A stretch of DNA of 46,779 bases from Lachnospiraceae bacterium (GTDB lineage Bacteria; Bacillota; Clostridia; Lachnospirales; Lachnospiraceae), in NCBI GenBank assembly GCA_009774395.1, contig VSNQ01000017.1, positions 1 to 46,779 on the forward strand, written 5' to 3'. Each line of letters opens with the position of its first letter. The stretch's first letter is position 1. Below the pieces are notes generated by a model. The model saw only the letters and a program-made list of their open reading frames with translations, ran no database searches and had not been told where the DNA came from. Both the position numbers and the translations under genes were made by a program. Shown piece by piece: positions 32,967 to 42,584 of the stretch.

Positions 32967-34169
32967 ATGTCGGTTCGCGAAGAAAAAAGAAACTTAAATT
33001 CCATTCCTGTAGGAACACTTGGTATTATTCCACTACAAGGCTGCAAAGAACTCGGTGATATGGTAGATGCATATTTAGTGCGTTGGCGTACAGAGCGCGA
33101 GAGTGAACATAAAAATTCGCTTGCATTTGCCGGATATCAACGTGATTCCTATATTTTAAAAACCAAAGTGCCACGGTTTGGCACTGGTGAGGCAAAAGGC
33201 GTTATCTTAGAATCTGTACGTGGTGATGATCTCTACCTATTGGTGGATGTAACAAACTATAGTTTGTCTTATTTGCTCTGCGGTCACGAAAACCATATGT
33301 CACCTGACGATCATTTTCAGGATTTAAAGCGGATTATCGCAGCGGTAGGCGGAAAGGCGCGGCGTATTACTGTAATTATGCCGTTCTTATATGAAAGCCG
33401 CCAGCATAAGCGCAATGCCCGCGAGTCGCTTGACTGTGCGCTTGCATTACAGGAAATGGTGCGTATGGGCGTTGACAATATTATTACGTTTGACGCACAT
33501 GATCCAAGAGTACAGAATGCAATTCCACTGCATGGATTTGAAACGGTACAGCCTACTTATCAGTTTATTAAAGGGCTGCTGAATCATGTTATGGATTTAT
33601 CCATTGACGCAGATCATATGATGATTGTCAGTCCCGACGAAGGCGGCATGAATCGTGCAATCTATATGGCAAACGTTATGGGACTGGATATGGGTATGTT
33701 CTATAAGCGGCGTGATTACACAAAAGTTGTAGATGGACGCAACCCGATTGTAGCACATGAATTTCTTGGAAGCAGCGTAAAAGGAAAAGATATTATTATT
33801 GTGGATGATATGATTTCCTCTGGTGAAAGTGTTCTTGAAGTCGCAGCCGATTTAAAAAAGCGACAGGCTAAGCGCATATTTGTTGCGGCAACCTTTGGAT
33901 TATTTACCGGCGGCTTGGAGAAGTTTGATAATGCTTTTGAAAATGGATTAATTTACCGCATTTTAACGACGAATCTAATTTATCAGATGCCGGAATTAAT
34001 CGAGAAACCTTGGTATATTAGCTGTGATATGAGTAAATATATTGCGTATATTATTGATACGCTCAACCACGATTCCTCCATTAGCGACCTGCTCAATCCT
34101 AACGATAGGATTCACAGCATTATCGACCGCTATAAAAATGGAGAATTAAACGAAACCAATACAAAATAA
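32967..34169 (+). CDS. prs: Ribose-phosphate pyrophosphokinase, long divergent form
   Basis: PRPP synthetase transfers pyrophosphate from ATP to ribose-5-phosphate, feeding nucleotide, NAD, His and Trp synthesis. The product is 400 residues against the usual 310-330, with an extra N-terminal part and a longer C-terminus. Motifs are altered but alignable: PFLYESRQHKRNARESLD for the ATP loop near residue 134, TFDAHDPRVQ for the usual DLH region near residue 172, and the PRPP loop VDDMISSGES near residue 278 in place of the usual DDxxDTAGT. The dnaC-like gene stops 32 bases upstream. A strong terminator follows. Confidence 0.88.
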   Translation: MSVREEKRNLNSIPVGTLGIIPLQGCKELGDMVDAYLVRWRTERESEHKNSLAFAGYQRDSYILKTKVPRFGTGEAKGVILESVRGDDLYLLVDVTNYSLSYLLCGHENHMSPDDHFQDLKRIIAAVGGKARRITVIMPFLYESRQHKRNARESLDCALALQEMVRMGVDNIITFDAHDPRVQNAIPLHGFETVQPTYQFIKGLLNHVMDLSIDADHMMIVSPDEGGMNRAIYMANVMGLDMGMFYKRRDYTKVVDGRNPIVAHEFLGSSVKGKDIIIVDDMISSGESVLEVAADLKKRQAKRIFVAATFGLFTGGLEKFDNAFENGLIYRILTTNLIYQMPELIEKPWYISCDMSKYIAYIIDTLNHDSSISDLLNPNDRIHSIIDRYKNGELNETNTK

Positions 34170-34179
34170 CGATATATTA

Positions 34180-34219
34180 AACACTGGCTGTTACTGCTTT
34201 AGGCAGTACAGCCAGTGTT
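34180..34219. terminator. Bidirectional terminator between prs and glgD pair 2
   Basis: AACACTGGCTGT-T-ACTGC pairs with GCAGTACAGCCAGTGTT with one bulged base. CTTTATT follows on the plus strand, and AT-rich sequence follows on the minus strand. It serves convergent prs and glgCD pair 2. Confidence 0.8.
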
Positions 34220-34257
34220 CTTTATTATGCGCACAGACTCGTGCAAAGGAAAAATGT

Positions 34258-35406
34258 TTATACAGTCTTATGCTTCTCCACAAATACTGGGAAGGAGTCT
34301 GTTCCTTTCAGTTCTTTATAGGAAGAAATCGTAACATTTTTATCGGTAATTGCATACTCAACTTTTGCGCCGGTTTCAATCACTGTATCCTGCATTAATA
34401 CGCAGTTGCGCACTTTTGCGCCTTTTCCAATTTTAACCCCTCTAAAGAGAATGCTGTTCTCCACTTCGCCCTCAATAACACAGCCATCAGCCGCCATTAC
34501 ATTTTTAACGTGTGCGCCCTTTGTATAACGTGTCGGGTTGTCATCACGAATCTTCGTGTAAACTTGATTCGGTGAAAACAATGCATCTACATTTTTCTCA
34601 TCCAGCATCTTCATATTTTCAGCAAAATAGCTTCCCATGCTGATAATGCGTGCATAGTATCCTGTATGCTCATATCCGCGGACTTTCAGTGTATCCAACT
34701 GCGGAGAAAGAATATCGCGCTCAAAGTAAGTACGACCGTTAACATAGGCTTCGCGAATCTGCTCAATTAACAGCTTGCGCTCAATCACGTAGATATTCAT
34801 AGAGATATTCTTAACGCCTTTTTCCTTGTCATTTACGTTAATCTTCTTCACTCTGCCATCCTCTGCAACGTCAAGAGTGTAGTATAGGTCTTTCTTTGTC
34901 ATATCAATTTCTAGCAGACCAGCCGGAATTTCCTGCTTTGCATATGCTACTGTCACATCTGCGCCGCTGTCGATATGCTGCTGAAGAATCGCATTAAAAT
35001 CAAAGTTTACTGCGATATTGGTATCCGCCATAACCACATATTTTTCTTTCTGGCGTTTTAAGAAATTAATAATGCTTGCAATCGCCTCTACTCTGCCGTT
35101 GTAAATATTGACATTTTTCTGTGCGAACGGCGGAACAATATTTAAGCCGCCTTTTTTGCGTGTTAAATCCCACTCTCTACCTGATCCTAAATGATCCATT
35201 AAAGAATGATAATTTTTCCTGACAATCAATGAAACATTATCTATCCCACAGTTGACCATGCTTGAGAGCAAGAAGTCAACCAGCCTGTAACGGCTTGCAA
35301 ACGGTATGGATGCCATGGAACGCTCGGTAACAAGTTCCGGTACCAAAGAGTCATAGCTATTGGGGAACAAAATACCCATTGCGGAATCTGAATTTGAATT
35401 TACCAT
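34258..35406 (-). CDS. glgD: GlgD-type ADP-glucose pyrophosphorylase subunit, pair 2
   Basis: The 382-residue protein keeps the nucleotidyltransferase fold outline (IPFASRYRLVDFLLSSMVNCGI; REWDLTRKKGGLNIVPPF) and the C-terminal beta-helix. It has lost the Gly-rich nucleotide loop: the N-terminus reads MGILFPNSYDSL in place of GGQGSRL. The catalytic SGDHIYKMDY region reads MADTNIAVNFDF. It is therefore very likely non-catalytic and regulatory, as described for other Firmicutes GlgD proteins. Its ATG overlaps the end of glgC by seven bases, with GGGAGGTGAT upstream, so the pair is coupled. Confidence 0.9.
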   Translation of the reverse strand: MVNSNSDSAMGILFPNSYDSLVPELVTERSMASIPFASRYRLVDFLLSSMVNCGIDNVSLIVRKNYHSLMDHLGSGREWDLTRKKGGLNIVPPFAQKNVNIYNGRVEAIASIINFLKRQKEKYVVMADTNIAVNFDFNAILQQHIDSGADVTVAYAKQEIPAGLLEIDMTKKDLYYTLDVAEDGRVKKINVNDKEKGVKNISMNIYVIERKLLIEQIREAYVNGRTYFERDILSPQLDTLKVRGYEHTGYYARIISMGSYFAENMKMLDEKNVDALFSPNQVYTKIRDDNPTRYTKGAHVKNVMAADGCVIEGEVENSILFRGVKIGKGAKVRNCVLMQDTVIETGAKVEYAITDKNVTISSYKELKGTDSFPVFVEKHKTV

Positions 35407-36608
35407 ACCTTATCACCTCCCTTAACATCTTCTGAAACCATAGCTTTCGGTCCAATTTCAGCGCCCTCGCCAATCGTTACATTAGAGCCGACTGTCGCTA
35501 CGCCCTTCTCGTCACCCTCCGGCATAACGCCTACTACTGCGTTTTTCTCTATAATAACATTCTCTGCAATAATGCAATGTTTTACCTGTGCACCCTCTTT
35601 AATCACACTGCCGCCCATAATAACAGCGTCTTCAATGACAGCGCCCTTTGCGACCTTAACACCTGCAAACAAGATGGAATGTTTTACTTCACCGTCAACG
35701 CTGCATCCATCTGTTATCATGGAATCTTCAAGAACGGCATCCTCGCCGATTCTGTGACCAGTCATACCGCTGTTCCTGCTGTAAATACGCCAATCTTCGT
35801 CAAACAGATTAATACCACTGTTCTCCGGATCGAGCACCTCCATATTTGCCTCCCACAAGGAAGAAATCGTTCCAACGTCCTTCCAATAACCTGCGAAGCG
35901 GTAAGCATACATATCGCGCTTGTCACGCAGCAGATTAGGGATAATATTTTTACCGAAATCATTCTCAGAATCCGGATCTTTTTCATCTTCGATCAAATAT
36001 TTCTTCAAAATATCCCAATTAAATATGTAGATACCCATGGAAGCCAGATTAGACTTGGGCTCCTTTGGTTTCTCTTGGAACTCTGTAATCTTGTCGTTGT
36101 CATCCGTTACCATAAGACCAAAGCGGCCTGCTTCGTCCCAGGGAACCTCCATAACCGCAACGCTGAACTCTGCATTCTTCTCTTTATGGAAGCGAAGGAA
36201 ATCGCTGTAATCCTGCTTACAAATTTGATCGCCGGATAAAATAATAACATATTCTGGGTCATACCGTTCTATAAAGTTAATATTTTGATAAATCGCGTTA
36301 GCTGTACCCTTATACCAATCGGAACCTGTTGCCTTCTGATAGGGTGGAAGCACATGAACCCCTCCATGCAGCCTGTCTAAATCCCAAGGCTGACCATTTC
36401 CGATGTACTCATTTAATACAAGCGGCTGATATTGTGTCAGGATACCTACCGTGTCAATACCGGAATTAACGCAGTTTGACAACGGGAAATCAATAATACG
36501 ATATTTTCCCCCAAAGGGAACCGCAGGTTTGGCAAGCTTCTGTGTCAGTGTGTACAGACGCGAGCCCTGCCCTCCGGCGAGCAGCATAGCAATCATTTCT
36601 TTTGCCAT
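35400..36608 (-). CDS. glgC: Glucose-1-phosphate adenylyltransferase GlgC, pair 2
   Basis: This second GlgC is 402 residues. It has LLAGGQGSRLYTL, GGKYRIIDFPLSNC, WYKGTANAIYQN and FQEKPKEPKSN as expected. Around the catalytic aspartate, however, it reads LSGDQICKQDY instead of LSGDHIYKMDY; the Asp is kept but three neighbours change. The first GlgC (26898-28175) has the canonical form. I start at MAKEMIAM with GGAGGGAG upstream; an extension of 26 codons is unsupported. A TATAAT with upstream TATAG lies at 36716-36721 on the minus strand. Confidence 0.93.
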   Translation of the reverse strand: MAKEMIAMLLAGGQGSRLYTLTQKLAKPAVPFGGKYRIIDFPLSNCVNSGIDTVGILTQYQPLVLNEYIGNGQPWDLDRLHGGVHVLPPYQKATGSDWYKGTANAIYQNINFIERYDPEYVIILSGDQICKQDYSDFLRFHKEKNAEFSVAVMEVPWDEAGRFGLMVTDDNDKITEFQEKPKEPKSNLASMGIYIFNWDILKKYLIEDEKDPDSENDFGKNIIPNLLRDKRDMYAYRFAGYWKDVGTISSLWEANMEVLDPENSGINLFDEDWRIYSRNSGMTGHRIGEDAVLEDSMITDGCSVDGEVKHSILFAGVKVAKGAVIEDAVIMGGSVIKEGAQVKHCIIAENVIIEKNAVVGVMPEGDEKGVATVGSNVTIGEGAEIGPKAMVSEDVKGGDKVW

Positions 36609-36888
36609 ATATTCTCCCTCCTTCAGCCGTGCACAAGTATATTTTTCCTCTACTATCCGATTACGAAATAAAGCGAAACTTTGCACTGGCTTTATCTTTT
36701 AAAAGATTTATTGAAATTATACTATAAAAAAACAAAAAATGGTAGTCCTTTGTGCAATTTAATAATAATTTATTAATAAATTTTTAAAAAGATGTTGCTT
36801 ATCACGGATTTTTTTACCATTTTATTTCTGTATTTTATCATATTTTATGACAGTATACAACATTTTTTAACAAAACAGATAAAATATA

Positions 36889-36936
36889 TAAAAAATCAGC
36901 CTAGGATTTGATAATTATACCGAATCTCTAGGCTGA
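36889..36936 (-). terminator. Rho-independent terminator downstream of the aconitase-family gene
   Basis: On the minus strand TCAGCCTAGAGATT pairs with AATCCTAGGCTGA around a 14-base loop, followed by TTTTTT. The 551-base gap 36609-37159 thus holds the glgC leader, this terminator and an R2 repeat lying in the 3' untranslated region of the hydratase gene. Confidence 0.8.
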
Positions 36937-36992
36937 ACATACAATTGTCTTAGTTCAAATTCTTCATCTGCTGTATGTGGTTATCAAGCCAA

Positions 36993-37090
36993 GAGGCTGT
37001 CGCAATAAGCCTTGATTATACAAGATATAGTGTTAAACGCAGCACGTTGTTATAATATCTTGTATAGATCTTCCTTAATGCGACAGCCCC
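36993..37090 (+). repeat. 98-bp inverted-repeat element (family R2), copy in hydratase 3' region
   Basis: The left end GAGGCTGTCGCAATAAGC and right end CTTAATGCGACAGCCCC are inverted repeats. The interior is AT-rich with its own CAAGATATA/TATCTTG pairing. It has the same length as 42906-43003 and no ORF. Confidence 0.75.
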
Positions 37091-37159
37091 TAAATAGAGT
37101 TTTCTACTTATGCGCCATGCAATGGCATATCTCCTCTACATCGGCGTGCATATAAAAAT

Positions 37160-39451
37160 TTACGAAACACGATTATAGTTAATCAGGCATCCTTTCAAAA
37201 TAATCTGGCGTTCCTCGTCTGTCAGGTCGCCAAGGGTCATTTCAAATGCTGTATTTTTACCGACGCTTACCACATAAGCGCAGATAATCTCCGCCTTCTC
37301 CTCCACCGCTTTACGGATATTGGGAATATATATATAATCAAGATTCTTAAACGGTAGTTCGCCCTCTTTAATCAGAAAAGGAAGCATTCCCCAGTTAATT
37401 AAATTAGAACGGTAACGCTTTGTTGCATACTCATTGGCAATATTTGCCCAGCCGCCAAGCACTTTCTGGCAGCTTGCCGCCTGCTCTCTTGCCGAACCGT
37501 CACCTGGTTTTACTGCAAAAATTGTACTGCCAATCCCTGTATTATAACGATCAGCGTCTGGCGTAATCTGTTTCATTGCAGCCCATGCTTCTTCTATCTC
37601 TGGGAACTTCTGTACTGGACAGGTTTTCTCCTCCCTTGCCTTTTCCACTGCCTGAATTTCCTTTGCCAGCCGTACATAGTTCGGATCTTTACGGGAGAGT
37701 GTAAATTCCGCAAGCCCGAGCGGATTAGAACGGTATGAAGATGTTTCGCCTGACGGAATCAACTCATCTGTTGTGGTAACAGGGTCATGAATTTCGGAAA
37801 CTACTTTTAATAGAAGATTCTCTGTCAGCGGTACCATTGCAGGCCAGTCCTTAATATTAGGGCCCAATTGAATCTCGACAGTTTCATCGGCTACGCCCTT
37901 AGAATCGAACACACGATTCTCATATATCTTTTTGTCAAAGAAATATTGATAATGCTGGAATGTGCCGTCAAAATCGGTTGCTGGTGTTAAATATCCCTTG
38001 TTTGCCGCTGTTGCCGCAATCGAACGTGCATCCATTAACGCCACAGACGCAATCTGCCCGCTTTGCAGCTTGGAACCTTCACGGTTTGGGAAATTTCTAG
38101 TAGAATGACGAATGGAAAATGCATTGTTTGCCGGCGTATCGCCTGCACCAAAGCAAGGGCCGCAGAAGGCAGTCTTTAATACGGCACCCGTCTGCATTAA
38201 TTTTGCAGCACAGCCATTCTTTACAAGTTCCATATAAATCGGCATCGATGCAGGGTACACGCTTAATGTAAACTCGTCCGCTCCAATGCTTGCATTCTCA
38301 AGGATATCCGCTGCCGCACAGATATTTTCAAATCCGCCGCCCGCACAGCCCGCGATAATTCCCTGCTCTACATACAGCTTACCATTGCGGATCTTATCCT
38401 TTAACTGGAAGTCCACCGCACCGTCAAGGCTTACCAGCGCCTTTTTCTCACAGTCATCCAGAATATCGGTTAAATTCGCGTTTAGCTCGTCAATTGTATA
38501 GGTATTACTGGGATGGAACGGCATCGCAATCATCGGCTTAATTTTGCTTAAATCTACTTTAATGCAGCCATCATAATATGTAACTTCTCCCGGATTTAAC
38601 TTTGCATATTCCTCTTTCCTGCCGTGGATATCATAAAACTCCTGAATTGTGCTATCTGTTTTCCATATAGAAGAAAGACAGGTGGTTTCCGTGGTCATTA
38701 CATCAATGCCAATGCGGAAATCTGCGGAAAGCGATGCAACGCCCGGCCCTACAAACTCCATTACCTTATTTTTCACGTAGCCATTCTGGAATACAGCGCC
38801 GATAATCGCAAGTGCTACGTCCTGCGGCCCAACACCTTTTACTGGTTCCCCTTCTAAGTAAACAGCTACCACCTCTGGCATAGGAATATCATAAGTCTGA
38901 TTTAACAACTGTTTTACTAATTCCGGCCCGCCTTCGCCCATTGCCATTGTACCAAGCGCACCATAACGAGTATGCGAATCGGAACCCAATATCATTTTTC
39001 CACCGCCTGCAAGCATTTCCCGCGCAAACTGATGAATAACTGCCTGATGCGGAGGTACATAGATGCCGCCGTACTTCTTGGCACACGTCAGTCCAAACAT
39101 ATGATCATCTTCGTTAATCGTGCCGCCAACAGCGCAGAGTGAATTATGGCAGTTCGTCAGCACATAGGGCACAGGGAATTTCGTTAAGCCAGAGGCACGC
39201 GCTGTTTGGATAATTCCCACAAAGGTAATATCATGCGAAGTCAGTTTGTCAAATTTAATTTTTAATTTCTCCATATTGCCGGAAGTATTGTGCTTCTGCA
39301 AAATATTGTAGGCGATTGTCTGCTTTGCCGCCTCCGCTTTATCTACCGCTTTGCCCGTTTTGGCTTGTACTGCTGCGGATGCTTCGGCATTGTCGGCAAT
39401 GAGTTCTGTGCCGTTAATTAAATAGGCACCTGTTTCAAATAATTGTATCAT
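37160..39451 (-). CDS. Aconitase-family hydratase (YbhJ-like)
   Basis: The 763-residue protein has aconitase-superfamily motifs in order: TNCHNSLCAVGG near residue 99, LGSDSHTRYGALGTMAMGEGG near residue 155, the first cluster cysteine in IIAGCAGGGFEN near residue 364, and the CGPC pair of cluster cysteines near residue 430. A swivel-domain-like C-terminus contains RYRSNLINWGMLPF. Length and domain order fit the YbhJ-type branch more than classical AcnA or AcnB, so citrate/isocitrate activity should not be assumed. The start is MIQLFETG, with AAAGGACTGG about ten bases upstream. It stands alone, with a terminator downstream. Confidence 0.82.
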   Translation of the reverse strand: MIQLFETGAYLINGTELIADNAEASAAVQAKTGKAVDKAEAAKQTIAYNILQKHNTSGNMEKLKIKFDKLTSHDITFVGIIQTARASGLTKFPVPYVLTNCHNSLCAVGGTINEDDHMFGLTCAKKYGGIYVPPHQAVIHQFAREMLAGGGKMILGSDSHTRYGALGTMAMGEGGPELVKQLLNQTYDIPMPEVVAVYLEGEPVKGVGPQDVALAIIGAVFQNGYVKNKVMEFVGPGVASLSADFRIGIDVMTTETTCLSSIWKTDSTIQEFYDIHGRKEEYAKLNPGEVTYYDGCIKVDLSKIKPMIAMPFHPSNTYTIDELNANLTDILDDCEKKALVSLDGAVDFQLKDKIRNGKLYVEQGIIAGCAGGGFENICAAADILENASIGADEFTLSVYPASMPIYMELVKNGCAAKLMQTGAVLKTAFCGPCFGAGDTPANNAFSIRHSTRNFPNREGSKLQSGQIASVALMDARSIAATAANKGYLTPATDFDGTFQHYQYFFDKKIYENRVFDSKGVADETVEIQLGPNIKDWPAMVPLTENLLLKVVSEIHDPVTTTDELIPSGETSSYRSNPLGLAEFTLSRKDPNYVRLAKEIQAVEKAREEKTCPVQKFPEIEEAWAAMKQITPDADRYNTGIGSTIFAVKPGDGSAREQAASCQKVLGGWANIANEYATKRYRSNLINWGMLPFLIKEGELPFKNLDYIYIPNIRKAVEEKAEIICAYVVSVGKNTAFEMTLGDLTDEERQIILKGCLINYNRVS

Positions 39452-39888
39452 GTATCACACCAGTCCTTTCTGATTATTTGAGATTTCGTTTGATTGCTTC
39501 GCTTGTATATTATATTATTTAGCTTTTGCGATTTTGATTTTTTATTGCGCAGGGGAAAATGCATTTATTCGATATCACTTATTTTAATATCTGCCATTAG
39601 AGAAAAGGAACTGTCCCATCGCTTCGCAAATATATCTTCCCTATTATATTTGGTCTTGGCATTACTTGTTTATGTATTGTATGATTCTTTTTATTATTTA
39701 GTTTAATCGTTTTGTTAATTGCCTTTATAAATATACTATATTAAGAGGTAGTTACGCAATGGGAAATTTGAAAAAATTATACAAGTTTAAGTATTAGGAT
39801 TGCCAAAGCAGCGGGATCTTATTCAAGATTTTATTATCCAACTCGCCGAAAATATAAAATAAGATGCCCATGTGCAATCGAATAGGGT

Positions 39889-39957
39889 TCTCTACTCGCC
39901 GCGTGCCCCATGCGTCGTTTTTGCGGCATATTTTCTCTGCATAAGGCTGTGCATAAA
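39889..39957 (+). repeat. TCTCTACTCGCCGCG repeat, copy 2 (family R5)
   Basis: This resembles 1729-1795, sharing the TCTCTACTCGCCGCG start, a middle GCATATTT-CTCTG and a similar end. It lies in the 655-base gap 39452-40106, which I otherwise see as AT-rich DNA, a terminator and a tandem repeat, with no supported gene. Confidence 0.5.
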
Positions 39958-39958
39958 T

Positions 39959-39995
39959 AAGGCGCATACTCTGTCTTAATAAAAGTATGCGCCTT
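39959..39995 (-). terminator. Probable terminator downstream of glgP
   Basis: AAGGCGCATACT and AGTATGCGCCTT form a perfect 12-bp stem with a 13-base loop. On the minus strand TTATTTATG follows, a weak U-tract. It lies about 110 bases beyond the glgP stop. Confidence 0.6.
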
Positions 39996-40019
39996 TGCCT
40001 AATCCATCTTATATCGTAT

Positions 40020-40139
40020 TACTGTATTATTTCTCTACTACAGCATCCGCTGTTTCTATTACTGTATTATTTCTCTACTACAACATCCGCCGTTTCTATT
40101 ACTGTATTATTTCTCTACTACAACATCCGCTGTTTCTAT
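40020..40139 (-). repeat. Three tandem 40-bp units spanning the glgP stop codon
   Basis: Three units of exactly 40 bases (40020-40059, 40060-40099, 40100-40139) differ at only a few positions. The upstream unit encodes the glgP C-terminus IETADVVVEK and its TAA; the other two repeat that sequence in the 3' untranslated region. Because 40 is not a multiple of three, the extra units are out of frame and lie after the stop. Confidence 0.9.
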
Positions 40140-42584
40140 TTCAACCTTGTCTAAATGCCAGATATCATCAACATATTCTTGGATGGTTCTGTCAGAGGTG
40201 AATTTGCCGACTTTTGCGACATTCAGCATTGCGCTCTTTGCCCAGCCGGTGGTATTCTTGTATGCTTTCTCTACTTGCTTCTGCGCTTCTGCATAGGCAC
40301 GGAAATCTTTTAAGATAAAGTAACGATCTGCCTTGTCTGTGCTCTGTGTATTTAACAGAGAATTGTACAGGCTTCTAAACAACTCGCGGTCATGGTCGTA
40401 AGTGCCGTCTACAAGCTGATCTACCACTTTCTTAATATCTGCATCACTGTTATAGATATCCATTGGATTATATCCGCCATTATTCTCATATGAAATAACT
40501 TCGTCGGAGCTTAATCCAAAAATAAATGCGTGTTCTATGCCGACTTCCTCAACAATCTCAACATTTGCGCCGTCCATTGTCCCAAGTGTCAGTGCACCAT
40601 TTAACATAAATTTCATATTTCCGGTACCACTTGCCTCTTTGCTGGCGGTAGAAATCTGCTCTGAAATATCTGCTGCCGCAAAGATTAATTCTGCATTGGA
40701 TACACGGTAATCTTCAATAAATACAACCTTAATGCGGTTCTTAACAACAGGATCGTTGTTCACAACATTGCCTACTGCGTTAATCAGCTTAATGGTAAGC
40801 TTTGCATTTTGGTAACCGGCTGCTGCCTTTGCACCGAAAATAAAGGTTCTTGGATAGAACTCCATACTCGGATTTTTCTTAATTTCATTGTAAAGGTACA
40901 TTACGTGCAGAATATTGAGAAGCTGACGCTTATATTCATGCAGACGCTTTACCTGTACATCAAAAATAGAATCCGGATCGACATCAATATTATTGTGCTC
41001 CTTAATATATTTAGCAAGACGCACTTTGTTCTTGCGCTTAATCTCCATAAATTCTTTCTGCGATGCCGGATCGTCCACATATTTTGCGATTCCTTCAATA
41101 ACTGGAAGGTTCACAATCCATTCCTCGCCAATCTTATCTGTTACCCAGTCCGCAAGCAGCGGATTGCCGTGAAGCAGGAATCTTCTCTGTGTGATACCGT
41201 TTGTCTTATTGTTAAACTTCTGTGGATACATTTCGTAGAAATCACGCAGTTCCTGTTTTTTCAATATCTCTGTATGCAGTCTTGCAACACCGTTTACGCT
41301 GTATCCTGCAACAATTGCAAGATGTGCCATTTTCACCTGTGAATCAGCAATAATTGCCATCTTCTTAATCTTATCAGCCGGCTCATGATATCGATTCACA
41401 ATATCCAATAAGAATCGGCGGTTAATTTCCTCAATAATCTGATAAATTCTAGGAAGCAGACGCTGGAACAGATCTACTGGCCATTTTTCAAGCGCTTCTG
41501 CCATAATGGTATGGTTTGTATATGCGCAGGTCTTCGTCGTAATCTCCCATGCCTCGTCCCACTCTAACATATATTCATCGAGTAAAATACGCATTAATTC
41601 AGGAATCGCTACCGTCGGGTGCGTATCATTTAATTGGAATGTCACTTTCTCATGGAAACGGTGAATATCATCATGTTTTGACATATATTTCTCAATCGCA
41701 GTCTGTACGGAAGCTGAAATAAAGAAATACTGCTGCTTTAGACGAAGTTCCTTACCAGATACATGATTATCGTTTGGATAGAGTACCTCGACAATATTTT
41801 TCGCCAAATTGTTCTGCTCTACTGCCTTCTGATAATCCCCTTTATCAAAAGAGTCAAGGCTAAAGCAGTCCATTGGCTCCGCATCCCATATTCTCAAGGT
41901 ATTCACAATGCTGTTGCCGTAGCCGACAATCGGCAGGTCATACGGAATCGCCTTTACAGACTGATAGTTTTCCTGATACCAGATCAATCTGCCGTTTTCT
42001 TCTCTACATGCTACGTTTCCGCCAAATTTAATCACTTTGGTATACTCCGGACGGCGCAGTTCAAATGGATTGCCATCACGAAGCCAGTCATCTGGCACCT
42101 CTCTCTGAAAACCGTCGCGGATTTGCTGCTTAAACATACCATAACGGTAGCGGATACCACAGCCATACGCCGCATAACCTAGTGTAGCAAGCGAATCAAG
42201 GAAACATGCGGCAAGCCTCCCCAGACCACCGTTTCCAAGCGCCGCATCCGGCTCCTGATCTTCCACTACGTTCATATTTAGCCCCAGCTCGTCCAAAGCT
42301 TCTGAAAATTCCTTATATGCCATAAGGTTTATCATATTGTTGCCGAGCGCACGCCCCATCAGGAACTCCATCGACATATAATATACGATCTTCGGATCTT
42401 TCTCATCATATGCTGCCTGTGTTTTCAGCCAGTTATCTACGATCATATCCTTTACAGCATACGATACCGCCTGAAAAATCTGCTGCTCTGTTGCTTCCTC
42501 TGGCGTTTTTCTATACAAGGTCTTAATATTGTACAGAACACTTCTCTTAAACATTTCTTTGTCAATAATTGGTTTCTTGGGCAT
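40107..42584 (-). CDS. glgP: Glycogen phosphorylase
   Basis: This PLP enzyme releases glucose-1-phosphate from glycogen ends. The 825-residue product is full length, with YYMSMEFLMGRALGNN near residue 68, EPDAALGNGGLGRLAACFLDS near residue 110, VTFQLNDTHPTVAIPEL and the PLP-lysine motif EASGTGNMKFMLNGALTLGT near residue 650. GGAGGTAATAACAAA precedes the ATG. It is separated by other genes from the two glgCD pairs but on the same strand. A TATAAT on the minus strand at about 42741-42746, preceded by TATAG as at glgC pair 2, may be its -10 box. Confidence 0.96.
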   Translation of the reverse strand: MPKKPIIDKEMFKRSVLYNIKTLYRKTPEEATEQQIFQAVSYAVKDMIVDNWLKTQAAYDEKDPKIVYYMSMEFLMGRALGNNMINLMAYKEFSEALDELGLNMNVVEDQEPDAALGNGGLGRLAACFLDSLATLGYAAYGCGIRYRYGMFKQQIRDGFQREVPDDWLRDGNPFELRRPEYTKVIKFGGNVACREENGRLIWYQENYQSVKAIPYDLPIVGYGNSIVNTLRIWDAEPMDCFSLDSFDKGDYQKAVEQNNLAKNIVEVLYPNDNHVSGKELRLKQQYFFISASVQTAIEKYMSKHDDIHRFHEKVTFQLNDTHPTVAIPELMRILLDEYMLEWDEAWEITTKTCAYTNHTIMAEALEKWPVDLFQRLLPRIYQIIEEINRRFLLDIVNRYHEPADKIKKMAIIADSQVKMAHLAIVAGYSVNGVARLHTEILKKQELRDFYEMYPQKFNNKTNGITQRRFLLHGNPLLADWVTDKIGEEWIVNLPVIEGIAKYVDDPASQKEFMEIKRKNKVRLAKYIKEHNNIDVDPDSIFDVQVKRLHEYKRQLLNILHVMYLYNEIKKNPSMEFYPRTFIFGAKAAAGYQNAKLTIKLINAVGNVVNNDPVVKNRIKVVFIEDYRVSNAELIFAAADISEQISTASKEASGTGNMKFMLNGALTLGTMDGANVEIVEEVGIEHAFIFGLSSDEVISYENNGGYNPMDIYNSDADIKKVVDQLVDGTYDHDRELFRSLYNSLLNTQSTDKADRYFILKDFRAYAEAQKQVEKAYKNTTGWAKSAMLNVAKVGKFTSDRTIQEYVDDIWHLDKVEIETADVVVEK

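Noticed and set aside
25783..36608. Recent tandem duplication giving two glgCD operons
   Set aside because: The pairs differ strongly in length, active-site motifs and leaders, so an old duplication or separate acquisition is more likely than a recent copy.
39494..39706. 70-residue hydrophobic plus-strand ORF between the hydratase gene and glgP
   Set aside because: It starts at a TTG without a ribosome site in AT-rich DNA and shows no family features beyond hydrophobic composition.
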